This document shows, one piece after another, positions 26,467 through 35,147 of a stretch of DNA of 64,000 nt. The stretch's first letter is position 1. Each line of letters opens with the position of its first letter. The DNA lies in the NCBI GenBank assembly GCA_029564115.1, contig JAKQQP010000351.1, forward strand, positions 1 through 64,000. Reading direction: 5' to 3'. This DNA is from Candidatus Rifleibacteriota bacterium (GTDB lineage: Bacteria; Riflebacteria; Ozemobacteria; Ozemobacterales; Ozemobacteraceae). The notes under the pieces were generated by a model. The model was not told the DNA's origin. It did not search any database and worked only from the letters and a program-made list of their open reading frames with translations. The position numbers and the translations under genes are program-made.

Positions 26467-27509
26467 TCTTCCATCTCCTGCAGCAGACTTCTGACTATTG
26501 CCTGATCGATACTGTCGTCACGCAACAGCCGTTCCAGGCAATCCTTGAACACCACGCAGCCTTCGCGGCGCCCCATAATCATTGCAGTATTCAGCTGGTT
26601 GTATTTTTTATCACGGATAAGATTTTTTATACCCGATGTAACAAGCATCAACTCATACGCCACCCGCGGTGGCTGCATCGGATCGACACAGGGAATAAGC
26701 ATCTGCGAAAAGATACCGATAAGACTCAGACTCAGCTGTGACCTGGCTTCTTCCTGTTTACCGGGCGGGTACATGCTGACAATATGCTCGAGCGTCTGCG
26801 CCGCACCCATTGTCGGCAGAGAAGAAATAACCAGATGCCCGGTCTCTGCGGCCATAAGAGCCTGCTCTACAATACTGCGGTCTTTGAGTTCGCCGATTAT
26901 CATTACATCCGGGTCTTCGCGCAGGGCATTGATCAGCGCCTCAGAATAACTCGGAATGACTTTGCCGACCTCGACCTGGGTAAATACAGCCTGGTTGGGC
27001 GAGTATATAACTTCAACCGGATTTTCCATCGTGATGATGTGGCGGGCGAACCTTTTATTGATCGCATCTGCCATCGCTGCAACCGTCATGCTTTTGCCTG
27101 AGCAGGAGGGCCCGGTAACCAGAAAAAGTCCCCGAGGTCTTGCAGCTATGCCGATAAGGCTTTCAGGAAGACACAACTCTTCGATGGTAGGAACTTTTGA
27201 AGGAATGAAGCGAAATGAGCCGGCAAGGCCATCGCGCTGCTGATAGATATAAAAACGAATGCGGGCACGATTATACTTATATTGAAAAATTGAATTCGCG
27301 TAATATCTGGTGCGCAGCTCTTCCTGTTGTTCGGCGTTGATTATCGGAAGGAACAGATCATACATCTGCTGAGCCGCCAGATCTTCATCTTCAGAAATGA
27401 TCAGATGACGATTAACCCTGAACGAAGGAGGTGAGCCGGGTTTCAGAATCAAATCGCTGGCACCCATTTCCAGCGCTCTGTCAAAATACTCAAAGACTTC
27501 AGGTCTCAT
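26463..27509 (-). CDS. PilT/PilU-family ATPase with altered motifs
   Basis: 348 residues, the PilT length. Walker A GPSCSGKSMT (about 130), Walker B region EDPDVMIIGELKD and the C-terminal GIKNLIRDKK motif are present. The acidic box reads MENPVE rather than the usual EDPxE, and the His box reads SLPTMG where active PilT proteins have TLHT. Loss of that His suggests a weakened or regulatory ATPase, akin to the accessory role of PilU. ATGA overlaps on both sides couple it to pilT and to the HEAT/TPR gene. Confidence 0.85.
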   Translation of the reverse strand: MRPEVFEYFDRALEMGASDLILKPGSPPSFRVNRHLIISEDEDLAAQQMYDLFLPIINAEQQEELRTRYYANSIFQYKYNRARIRFYIYQQRDGLAGSFRFIPSKVPTIEELCLPESLIGIAARPRGLFLVTGPSCSGKSMTVAAMADAINKRFARHIITMENPVEVIYSPNQAVFTQVEVGKVIPSYSEALINALREDPDVMIIGELKDRSIVEQALMAAETGHLVISSLPTMGAAQTLEHIVSMYPPGKQEEARSQLSLSLIGIFSQMLIPCVDPMQPPRVAYELMLVTSGIKNLIRDKKYNQLNTAMIMGRREGCVVFKDCLERLLRDDSIDQAIVRSLLQEMEE

Positions 27510-28582
27510 GCGACACCTCCCGGCCCTTCTGGTTCTTCAATTTTGCGTTTAACATAAGCCTTGTTGTTGGCGCGTAGCAATGCTTCATTCTTTTCGACCT
27601 TGCCATTGGCAACAAGGTCTACCAGAGAATTATCGAGCGAAACCATACCGGTACTCGATCCTGATTCGAGATAAGAGTGAATCAGGTGCACGCGATTCTC
27701 GTTGATCAAGCCCTTAACCGCCGGAATATTCACGAGAACCTCGAAAGCAGCAAGACGACCACGGCTGAGCCTCCTCGGAACAAGCGTCTGAGTGACTATA
27801 CCCTGCAAATGTGAAGCCATCCGACCCAGAACCTGAGAATGGAGATTCTGCGGGAAAAGGTTGACGAACCTGTCGATGGCCTGAATAGCCGTATTGCTGT
27901 GCAGAGTTGCGAAAACCAGCTTTCCGGACTCTGCGGCCAGCAGAGACATCTCAACAGCATCGGCGTTACGCAGTTCTCCGACCATAAGAACGTCGCAGTC
28001 CATTTTCAGGGCTCCACGAATGCCGTCCTCAAAACTGAGACAGTCGACCCCGACCTGACGCTGGCTGATCAGGCTCATTTCGTCTTCAAACAGGTATTCG
28101 ATCGGGTCTTCGATCGTCACGATGGTTTTATTGTAATTTGAGTTGATGTGAGTTATGAATGCTGAGAGAGTCGTAGATTTACCCGCCCCTGTGGCACCGG
28201 TAACCAGAATTATGCCCCGCTGCCGCTCTGCGAGTTTTCTGCCCGACGCCGGCAGCTCGATGTCGTTGAATGTCAGATGTTTGAATGGAATTACCCTGAA
28301 AACGGCGTTTCCACCCTGCAGGTCATGGAAAAGATTGACTCTGAAGCGGGCATTCATAAAACTGTAGCCCAAATCAAGCTTGTGATGTTTAAGAAAGTTG
28401 ACCAGCTGCAGATCATCGAGGATAGCCTCGAGCATCGCCTCGTAATCGACGGCGCTAATGACCGGCATATCTTTAATCAGGCGCATAGCGCCATCAATTC
28501 GCAAAATAGGCGGGTAACCAACTTTAAAATGCAGATCAGACGCGCCTTTTTCAACACAGAGTTTCATCAGCTCAAAAATCAT
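27506..28582 (-). CDS. pilT: Twitching motility ATPase PilT
   Basis: 358 residues. Hexameric ATPase that retracts type IV pili. N-terminal PAS-like domain with ASDLHFKVGYPPILRIDG; Walker A GATGAGKSTT (about 130); acidic box IVTIEDPIEY; Walker B VLMVGELRN; His box FATLHSN; AVKGLINE near the usual AIRNLIRE position. Ribosome site GGAGGA before ATG 28582. First gene of a minus-strand operon divergent from ftsE. Confidence 0.92.
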   Translation of the reverse strand: MIFELMKLCVEKGASDLHFKVGYPPILRIDGAMRLIKDMPVISAVDYEAMLEAILDDLQLVNFLKHHKLDLGYSFMNARFRVNLFHDLQGGNAVFRVIPFKHLTFNDIELPASGRKLAERQRGIILVTGATGAGKSTTLSAFITHINSNYNKTIVTIEDPIEYLFEDEMSLISQRQVGVDCLSFEDGIRGALKMDCDVLMVGELRNADAVEMSLLAAESGKLVFATLHSNTAIQAIDRFVNLFPQNLHSQVLGRMASHLQGIVTQTLVPRRLSRGRLAAFEVLVNIPAVKGLINENRVHLIHSYLESGSSTGMVSLDNSLVDLVANGKVEKNEALLRANNKAYVKRKIEEPEGPGGVA

Positions 28583-28774
28583 GATTCCTCCAGCCTCTGG
28601 TCATTCGTTACTTCGCTTCATACTACGGCAGCTAATGTGAATTTTGAAATACTAGCAGAAAAAAAATATTTTTTCTCATAAAATTCATTTTTGCCATTAT
28701 GATACTCACCTGATATAATTCGGTTTTATAAATTTCTTCATGCAGAGAAATCTTTCACAATTTCCGGATAACAC
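28583..28774. other. Divergent intergenic region between pilT and ftsE
   Basis: 192 bases, the largest gap in the window. It holds the ftsE promoter and a run of A and T (about 28650-28690) that may act as an upstream element. I cannot point to a convincing promoter for pilT. No small gene seen. Confidence 0.5.
28691..28719 (+). promoter_or_regulatory. ftsE: Sigma70-type promoter of ftsE
   Basis: TTGCCA (28691-28696), 17-base spacer, TATAAT (28714-28719), preceded by an A/T-rich stretch. Predicted leader about 50 bases. Confidence 0.75.
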
Positions 28775-29458
28775 ATGATCGAGCTCCAGAGCGTTTCCAA
28801 AATTTTTCCGAACAGCGTCAGGGCGCTGAATAACATCAACCTGACGATTCATCCAGGCGATTTCGTTTTCCTGGTCGGTCCGTCCGGAGCAGGTAAAAGT
28901 ACTTTTCTGCGAATGCTGTTTCGCGAAGACACCCCGACTGAAGGCAAGATCATGGTAGATGGCAAAGACATAACTACCATGCCCGAAAGCAGGGTGCCAT
29001 ACCTTCGTCGCAATCTGGGCATCGTCCTTCAGGATTTTCAGTTACTCAAACGCCGAACCGTGGCAGAAAACGTCGCATTTGGCCTGAGGGTCATCGGCGC
29101 TTCGGCGTCTGTAATAAACAACCGTGTCCAGGAAGCCCTGGAGCAGGTCGGCCTCTCACACAAAAGGCGCATGTTCCCGACAGAACTTTCCGGAGGGGAA
29201 CAGCAAAGGGTCTGTATCGCCCGGGCAATCGTCAACAACCCTCTAATCCTGATTACCGACGAACCTACCGGCAATCTCGACCCCATGATTTCTCAAGAAA
29301 TCATGCAGCTGTTTCTCGAAATAAACTCACGTGGCACCACAGTAGTGATGGCCACCCACAACCACAACCTCGTCAACCGCATGAGAAAAAGAGTTCTGGC
29401 ACTCGTCGAAGGCCGGATCGTAAAAGATGAAGTCGGCGGCACCTACGCCTACGAGTAA
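28775..29458 (+). CDS. ftsE: Cell-division ABC ATPase FtsE
   Basis: 227 residues, family length. Walker A GPSGAGKST (about 36), signature LSGGEQQR (about 136), Walker B LILITDEPTGNLDP. With FtsX it forms the FtsEX complex, which transmits ATP hydrolysis across the membrane to control peptidoglycan hydrolases at the septum. It heads an ftsE-ftsX-envC-ctp operon. Confidence 0.95.
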   Translation: MIELQSVSKIFPNSVRALNNINLTIHPGDFVFLVGPSGAGKSTFLRMLFREDTPTEGKIMVDGKDITTMPESRVPYLRRNLGIVLQDFQLLKRRTVAENVAFGLRVIGASASVINNRVQEALEQVGLSHKRRMFPTELSGGEQQRVCIARAIVNNPLILITDEPTGNLDPMISQEIMQLFLEINSRGTTVVMATHNHNLVNRMRKRVLALVEGRIVKDEVGGTYAYE

Positions 29459-29479
29459 TTCACTCTGGAGCAAACATCG

Positions 29480-30394
29480 ATGTCCCTCGCCAATCTGAAT
29501 TTTTTTCTGAGTGAAGCCGCAACAAACCTGCGACGCTCGGGCATGATGTCATTTATAACCATTTCAACGATCGGCATCGCCCTGGTAATGATGGGAGCTT
29601 TTCTGCTCGCTACCATGAACATGGAATCATTTCTCCAGCAGATGCAGTCTGAAGCTCTGGTCACCGCCTACCTCAAACCCGGAATATCGATTACCGACGC
29701 CAAAACCTTGAGCCTGAAGCTCACCAGCCTCGACGAAATTGAAAACATTCAGGTCATCAGCCCCGAACAGGCCGCCAAAGAACTTTTCAGCAGCCCTGAC
29801 GACCAGCAACTTCTTCAACTGGGCATCAGCAGAGAAGAAAATCCATTACCGACGACCCTGCGCATTAAAATCAAATCAAGCACTCAGTTACCCCGGCTTC
29901 TTGATAAAATCAAAATGGAACCCATGATCGACACTTTCAGCTACGGCGAAGAGCTGTTTCAGCAGTTTCAGGGTTTGTCGCAGCTCCTCTGGACCGTCAG
30001 CCTCGCCATAGTCATTCTTCTTGGCATGGCCTCACTTTTCATCGTATACAACACGGTCAGACTCACTCTGTTCATGCGCCGAGAAGAAATAATAATCATG
30101 AAGCTCGTCGGAGCAACCAACTGGTTCGTCAGAGGGCCCTTTATAGTTGAAGGCTTCATTCAGGGTATGACCGGGTCATTTCTGGCGATAATCATTCTCT
30201 TTACCACCTACCGATTCGCACTCGGCAAACTTGCCCAGCTTATACCATTCTTCGTTGCCGATCTGGGCTTCGAACAGCTGTTCAAACTGTCAGCCAAACT
30301 TTTCATGATGGGTCTCATCCTTGGTATTTCCGGGAGCCTGCTTTCATTGCGCGACATCAGCAGATTCAGCAAGTCTACGCCAGAAGGGGTCTGA
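29480..30394 (+). CDS. ftsX: Cell-division permease-like protein FtsX
   Basis: 304 residues. Membrane helix near 22-45, an extracytoplasmic domain (about 50-165, the predicted hydrolase-activator contact) and three more helices in the second half, the FtsX plan. The segment MRREEIIIMKLVGATNWFVR between helices is a family hallmark. It starts 21 bases after ftsE. Confidence 0.93.
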   Translation: MSLANLNFFLSEAATNLRRSGMMSFITISTIGIALVMMGAFLLATMNMESFLQQMQSEALVTAYLKPGISITDAKTLSLKLTSLDEIENIQVISPEQAAKELFSSPDDQQLLQLGISREENPLPTTLRIKIKSSTQLPRLLDKIKMEPMIDTFSYGEELFQQFQGLSQLLWTVSLAIVILLGMASLFIVYNTVRLTLFMRREEIIIMKLVGATNWFVRGPFIVEGFIQGMTGSFLAIIILFTTYRFALGKLAQLIPFFVADLGFEQLFKLSAKLFMMGLILGISGSLLSLRDISRFSKSTPEGV

Positions 30395-30395
30395 A

Positions 30396-31616
30396 ATGCC
30401 CCGGATTCAGAATAAGACCATCATTCTGCTTGCAATTTTCTGTTGCGCCGCATCTCTGCCTGCAGCCACACGCGACCTCAACAAAAACCATGCTTCTCTA
30501 CAGAATGATATAGATGCTATCAATCTGCAGCTCGACTATCTGAAACTGAAAGTCAGCGACAGCCAGAAAAAGACCCGTAATCTCGAAGCCCGAATCAAAG
30601 AAAAAAAAACAGAAGTGGCTCAGCTGCAATCGCAGATAGAACAACTGGCTCTCAGTCAGAACGAAACAACCGCCCAGATAAAAAGACTTGAAGAAGAATC
30701 AGAACTTGGCAAAGCCCAGATGCAGATATTGCTTACCCGCTTCAAATCAAGGCTGGTTCAGCTGCATAAAATCAGACAGGGAACTTTGTTAGGATCTGTT
30801 TTTTCAGCCAAAAGCCTGAACTCTTTTTTGAATCGCTACCACATGGTCAAATATCTTCTCGAAAGCGATAAAAACTTCATAGAAGAATTGAAACAGAGAG
30901 ACAGGCAACAAAGAGAACTGACTGCCGAACTACAAAAAAAGCACCAGCATCTTGAAGACGTCAAACTCGAGCTTGACCAGAAACAGAAAAAACTCGACCG
31001 CGAAAACTCTGCCCTGAATGCCATGCTCTCTACAGTTTTGCTCGAGAAAAAGCTCTTTCTCGACCGCGAAAAATCACTGGCAGCTGCCCGAAAACAGCTC
31101 GAAAAAGAATTCAGCAGAGCCGAAGCTGCTCTCAAGTCACCAGAACTCGAAAACGAACTGCAACGACCGGCAGCAATCAGCGCCAGCAAAACGACGGTGC
31201 CCGGCAAACTCGCCGACAATGCCCCGGAAGCTGCCAGAATAATGCAATTCGGTTGGCCGGTGAACGGCAAAAACCGCCTTGAAGTGCAACCCATTGGCGA
31301 AGAATCTTCACCGGCACTGCAAATAAAAGTCAACGCCGACACCGAAATTCAGGCCGTCGCCAGGGGGAAAATTTTATATAAAGGCACCATCAGCGGACTT
31401 GGCGATGTCATAATTGTAGGTCATCAAAGAGGTTTCTCAACTGTCTATGCCAGACTCGACGACATCTGGGTCGGCCTGAATGAAGTGATAGACAGAGGCG
31501 ATACAATCGGTCGCATATCAGGTGGTCGCAATCAGGCGCTTCACTTCGAAATCCGATTCGGTGGGAAAAAACAACCACCTCTTTCTTACCTGCCCATAGA
31601 ACAGAAAGCAAATTGA
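30396..31616 (+). CDS. envC: EnvC-like activator: coiled coil plus degenerate LytM domain
   Basis: 406 residues from ATG 30396 (AAGGGG 7 bases upstream; one base after the ftsX stop). Signal peptide about 1-22, long coiled coil about 25-265, C-terminal LytM/M23 fold about 285-400. The zinc-site positions of active M23 peptidases are changed: the usual YAHL is YARL, the HLHFE motif is ALHFE, and no N-terminal HxxxD ligand is seen. So it is probably not a peptidase but an amidase activator driven by FtsEX, as EnvC is in E. coli. Confidence 0.88.
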   Translation: MPRIQNKTIILLAIFCCAASLPAATRDLNKNHASLQNDIDAINLQLDYLKLKVSDSQKKTRNLEARIKEKKTEVAQLQSQIEQLALSQNETTAQIKRLEEESELGKAQMQILLTRFKSRLVQLHKIRQGTLLGSVFSAKSLNSFLNRYHMVKYLLESDKNFIEELKQRDRQQRELTAELQKKHQHLEDVKLELDQKQKKLDRENSALNAMLSTVLLEKKLFLDREKSLAAARKQLEKEFSRAEAALKSPELENELQRPAAISASKTTVPGKLADNAPEAARIMQFGWPVNGKNRLEVQPIGEESSPALQIKVNADTEIQAVARGKILYKGTISGLGDVIIVGHQRGFSTVYARLDDIWVGLNEVIDRGDTIGRISGGRNQALHFEIRFGGKKQPPLSYLPIEQKAN

Positions 31617-31702
31617 ACGAACTGTTGTTTTTTGTATTATATTTTTGCTTATGCTAGTATAATTACCAAAAACTTTCGTCGTCGTCTGAAGGAGCTTTTT
31701 AA

Positions 31703-33136
31703 ATGGTCAAAAAAATTTTCCGCAGCATAATATTGTTAGGCGTCTTTGTTGGGCTCCTGTCAGTGATTTCGAGTAGAAGTGCCATAGCCTCATCTACCAA
31801 CCTGACCTACTTCAAATCGCTCGATCTGATTCGCAAGGTGCTTGAGCTGATCAAATCTGACTATGTCGAAGAAAACATCGACGAACAGAAGCTGATATAC
31901 GGCGCCATCGAAGGCATGCTCAAAAAACTCGACGACCCCTACACTCGCTTCATGGAGCCAAAGAGCTTCAAAGAAATGCAGGTTGAAACTCAGGGCGAAT
32001 TCGGGGGGCTTGGCATCGTAATTTCTATCAAAGATCGTATGCTTACAGTTATTTCTCCCATAGACGACACTCCAGCTGCAAGAGCCGGGATCATGGCCGG
32101 CGACATGATCATCAAAATCGACGGCAAAGACGTTATCGACATCGCTTTGCACGACGCGGTCAAGCTGTTGCGCGGCCCGGTGGGCAGCAAGGTCATCATT
32201 TCAGTGCTGCGCGAAGGCGAAAAGGAATCTCGTGATTACGAACTTGAGCGTCAGATTATCAAGCTTCCCAGCGTAAAATACTGGGTTCTTTCGCCTGATA
32301 TCGGCTACATAAGGCTGACCCAGTTTATCCAGACTTCTTCAGAAGACCTTGAAAAGGCAATGATCGACCTCGAAAAAAATGGTGTCAAATCTATCATTCT
32401 CGATCTGCGCAACAACCCGGGCGGGCTTCTCACCTCTGCTGTCGAAGTCGGCCGCAAGTTCATTCCCAAGGGTGATATCGTCTCGATAAAGGGTCGCGAT
32501 GGTGAAGAAAACACGTACAGCTCTTTCTTCAAATACCATCCGCTGCTGCCCCTGATCGTTCTGATCAACGAAGGCTCGGCCTCAGCCTCAGAAATCGTTG
32601 CCGGCGCTATCAAAGACAACAAACGCGGGCTGCTGCTCGGCAAAAAATCGTTTGGCAAGGGCTCTGTCCAGACTGTCATCTCGCTTAATGACGGCTCGGC
32701 CATGGCTCTGACAACCGCCCTTTACTACACCCCCTCCGGAGTGAATATCCACAAGTCAGGCATCACTCCCGACATAGAGGTAGATCTGCCCAAAATGGAT
32801 GACAGCAAACAGGAAGAAATACGCAAAGCCATCGAACTTGACCAGAAATACCTGCAGAAGTTGAGCAATGCTCATAATAACGATGGCAAAATCGCCGATG
32901 AGACCGGTTCTCAAACGGTATCGGTCGAGCTGAGTTCTGGCACCATAACTCTGACCTCCGCAACCGGTTCAGAAACCTATAAATTGAGTGGTTTCGTCGA
33001 ACCACCCGACAGTTTTACCAACGGCCGGCTCGAGCAGTTTGTCATTAATCCTTTTGATACCCAGCTGCAGAGAGCCATGGATATCCTGAAATCGACCGGC
33101 GTATTCATGCCCCTCATGGAAAGCCGGGAACAGTAA
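31703..33136 (+). CDS. ctpA: Carboxy-terminal processing protease (S41, PDZ)
   Basis: 477 residues. Signal peptide or anchor about 1-29, helical N-domain with DDPYTRFM, PDZ about 95-180, then S41 protease with LDLRNNPGGLL. Catalytic Ser about 294 (NEGSASASE) and Lys 319 (FGKGS) are 25 residues apart, as in Prc. It cuts C-terminal tails of periplasmic proteins; in this context it may trim or degrade the EnvC/hydrolase system. Ribosome site AAGGAG. It has its own 86-base gap after envC. Confidence 0.93.
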   Translation: MVKKIFRSIILLGVFVGLLSVISSRSAIASSTNLTYFKSLDLIRKVLELIKSDYVEENIDEQKLIYGAIEGMLKKLDDPYTRFMEPKSFKEMQVETQGEFGGLGIVISIKDRMLTVISPIDDTPAARAGIMAGDMIIKIDGKDVIDIALHDAVKLLRGPVGSKVIISVLREGEKESRDYELERQIIKLPSVKYWVLSPDIGYIRLTQFIQTSSEDLEKAMIDLEKNGVKSIILDLRNNPGGLLTSAVEVGRKFIPKGDIVSIKGRDGEENTYSSFFKYHPLLPLIVLINEGSASASEIVAGAIKDNKRGLLLGKKSFGKGSVQTVISLNDGSAMALTTALYYTPSGVNIHKSGITPDIEVDLPKMDDSKQEEIRKAIELDQKYLQKLSNAHNNDGKIADETGSQTVSVELSSGTITLTSATGSETYKLSGFVEPPDSFTNGRLEQFVINPFDTQLQRAMDILKSTGVFMPLMESREQ

Positions 33137-33145
33137 GAAGTCTCA

Positions 33146-33832
33146 ATGGAATACCGATCCATACTGAGTTGTTGTAGAACCGGAAGGTCAGGAGTAACCC
33201 TGATCGAAGTTCTCATCGTCAGTGTTGTGATCGGTATCATGGCCACTCTTGCGTTCCCCGCTTTCAAAGTCATTCAACAACGCGAAAAAGAAAAACGCCT
33301 CAAAAAAATTCTGACCGAGGTTCGCACAGCTATTGCCGGCGGCAAGTCACAACAGGCAGACCATCTGTTCGTAGACGGCTACCGCAATTATGTCCGGGCC
33401 ATCGGCGTTGAACAGATTATGGCAAAATACGGAAACGACGCTCTTCTCGCAGCGCCTGAAATAGCATCTTTTTCTTTTCATCTTGCAGACACGGGTCTGG
33501 GCTATCCGAAAACTCCGGCAGCACTCACCGAGAGCAGTTTCGATCTGACAATACCTACCCTTGCCGCACAAAGTGTTCAGATCAAGTTCGCCAGGCGTTT
33601 TTTGCGACGACTCCCGCCCCACCCCTTCGCTGGCTGGTATCCAAACGCCCACTGGGAATTCAAACCAGCCAGAGCGAATCAGGCTTTGCCCGAGGGTGTA
33701 ACGACCTTTAAAGCCGATGCCGCCGCCTGGTCTGAAACTGACCCGGCAGAGCTCATCATCACGGGAGTCCTCGATATAAAATCAGTTGGAGCCGGGCTGG
33801 CACTTGACGGGAGCAATACCGATGACTGGTAA
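33146..33832 (+). CDS. Type IV pilin-like/pseudopilin protein 1
   Basis: 228 residues. Class III leader: 17 residues ending in Gly, then VTLIEVLIVSVVIGIMATL, with Glu at +5 of the processed form, the site read by prepilin peptidase. The rest is an extracytoplasmic domain of no family I recognise. It is 9 bases after ctp and overlaps the second pseudopilin gene by 11 bases. Confidence 0.85.
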   Translation: MEYRSILSCCRTGRSGVTLIEVLIVSVVIGIMATLAFPAFKVIQQREKEKRLKKILTEVRTAIAGGKSQQADHLFVDGYRNYVRAIGVEQIMAKYGNDALLAAPEIASFSFHLADTGLGYPKTPAALTESSFDLTIPTLAAQSVQIKFARRFLRRLPPHPFAGWYPNAHWEFKPARANQALPEGVTTFKADAAAWSETDPAELIITGVLDIKSVGAGLALDGSNTDDW

Positions 33833-34397
33833 ATCACGACAAGGCTTTTCTCTCTTCGAAATGCTTTTTACCGTCGCCCTTATTGGCATAGTGGTCGGAG
33901 CCACCATGCCTGTTGCCGAGGTCATGTTCATCAAAGGCAAAGAAACAGAACTCGAAGAAAACCTTAATCGTGTCAGACAGTCGATCTCACTCTGGAAACG
34001 GGACTGCTATAATGCTGTCATCAAGCAACACGGTTACATCGATATGCACAAGATTCCCGATGCCAATCTTTACCCACCTTCACTTTTTGCCCTGGTAAAG
34101 CCTGAATCGGTTCTGACCGACGGCAAATTTCCGGTCTACGATGCAGACAATATAAAAATCGCTGACTTTTATCCGCGGGCATATCTGCACGAAATCCCCG
34201 TAGATCCCTTTGTGGGTGCGGCGGCATGGGTATTGCACTATGCTTCTGGCACCAACACCGTAACCTTTACGGGCGGCACCGTCACCGCTCCCGAAAATCA
34301 TGTCGGCATTTTTGATATTTCCTGTGTCGACAATACCGACGATCGACGCCGGGGTTTCATTCAGGCAATCGATGGCACAAATTACGTAGACTGGTGA
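33822..34397 (+). CDS. Type IV pilin-like/pseudopilin protein 2
   Basis: 191 residues from ATG 33822 (MTGKSRQGFSLFEML). The short basic leader ends in G before FSLFE, with Glu at +5. A further upstream in-frame ATG (33786) would give an over-long leader. The C-terminal half is soluble, with no motif recognised. Its start overlaps the previous gene's stop by 11 bases. Confidence 0.85.
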   Translation: MTGKSRQGFSLFEMLFTVALIGIVVGATMPVAEVMFIKGKETELEENLNRVRQSISLWKRDCYNAVIKQHGYIDMHKIPDANLYPPSLFALVKPESVLTDGKFPVYDADNIKIADFYPRAYLHEIPVDPFVGAAAWVLHYASGTNTVTFTGGTVTAPENHVGIFDISCVDNTDDRRRGFIQAIDGTNYVDW

Positions 34398-34408
34398 GGA
34401 CTCAACTT

Positions 34409-35071
34409 ATGCGCAAACAAGGTTTTTCGATTATCGAGCTTTTGATCGTAATAGCCATCATAAGCATTCTTCTCGGCGTAGCTGTACCTTATTACAATGA
34501 TTACATCTACGATGCCCGTCTTAACGTCTTGAAGCAGAATGTCGCTACTTTTCGCAACTCGGTCAACCAGTTTCGCGGCGACAATGTCAGAGGGCCTTTT
34601 GCCGTTGAAGTGCGCAAAGGCGGCAGCGTTATTCATTCTGACCCTTTAAGCAATGCCGCCGATGGTTCAGAACTTGTTTCGGGTCCGATTCAGATGATAG
34701 GCAACCCGAGTGTGCCGACGCGCCGCGCAAATATCGTCTATCTTCAGACTGCGCCGGTGTTCATCGACCCACAAAGTGGCATCAGTGTGCCGACGGCAAA
34801 CATTACAGTGGCCAGCCCCAGCGCCTATTTTTATGATAACGATGCCAACGACGCCTTTGACTTCGACCCAGACGGGAACGACGATTACAGCGACTCTGAG
34901 TTCGCCTTCATAGACGGTAACAACAATGAAACCTACGAAAGCGAATTTGACACCATCCTGTTTTTCGATACTCAAAGTATCTACACCCCGTTTCCGCCGG
35001 ATGCAGCAACGAGTAAAGCTCTTGATTTCACCAGTTTCAGCGTCAGAGATTCTGCTGGTTTGACTTATTAA
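34409..35071 (+). CDS. Pseudopilin 3 with Asp-rich EF-hand-like loop
   Basis: 220 residues from ATG 34409 (MRKQGFSIIELLIV), a five-residue leader ending in G, Glu at +5. The C-terminal part is very acidic and contains DFDPDGNDDYSD (151-162), which matches a 12-residue EF-hand loop with ligands at 1, 3, 5, 9 and 12; a similar Asp/Asn run precedes it. Major pseudopilins of the GspG class bind calcium in their C-terminus, so calcium may stabilise this one. An upstream GTG at 34394 overlapping the previous stop is less likely. Confidence 0.85.
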   Translation: MRKQGFSIIELLIVIAIISILLGVAVPYYNDYIYDARLNVLKQNVATFRNSVNQFRGDNVRGPFAVEVRKGGSVIHSDPLSNAADGSELVSGPIQMIGNPSVPTRRANIVYLQTAPVFIDPQSGISVPTANITVASPSAYFYDNDANDAFDFDPDGNDDYSDSEFAFIDGNNNETYESEFDTILFFDTQSIYTPFPPDAATSKALDFTSFSVRDSAGLTY

Positions 35072-35147
35072 TTTTCATTTCAGGTATTTACACTAAAAAT
35101 TTTACGACGACTGCCGATAGCTTTGAGGAAGGACTGTTTTAATCTAT

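Noticed and set aside
28655..28685. A/T palindrome before ftsE as a terminator or operator
   Set aside because: Simple A/T-run symmetry without G-C pairs; more likely just an upstream promoter element.
31632..31663. Promoter for ctp (TTGTAT ... TATAAT)
   Set aside because: The -10 is a perfect TATAAT at 31658-31663 but the only -35-like hexamer is 20 bases away; too far to call, though a ctp promoter here is not excluded.
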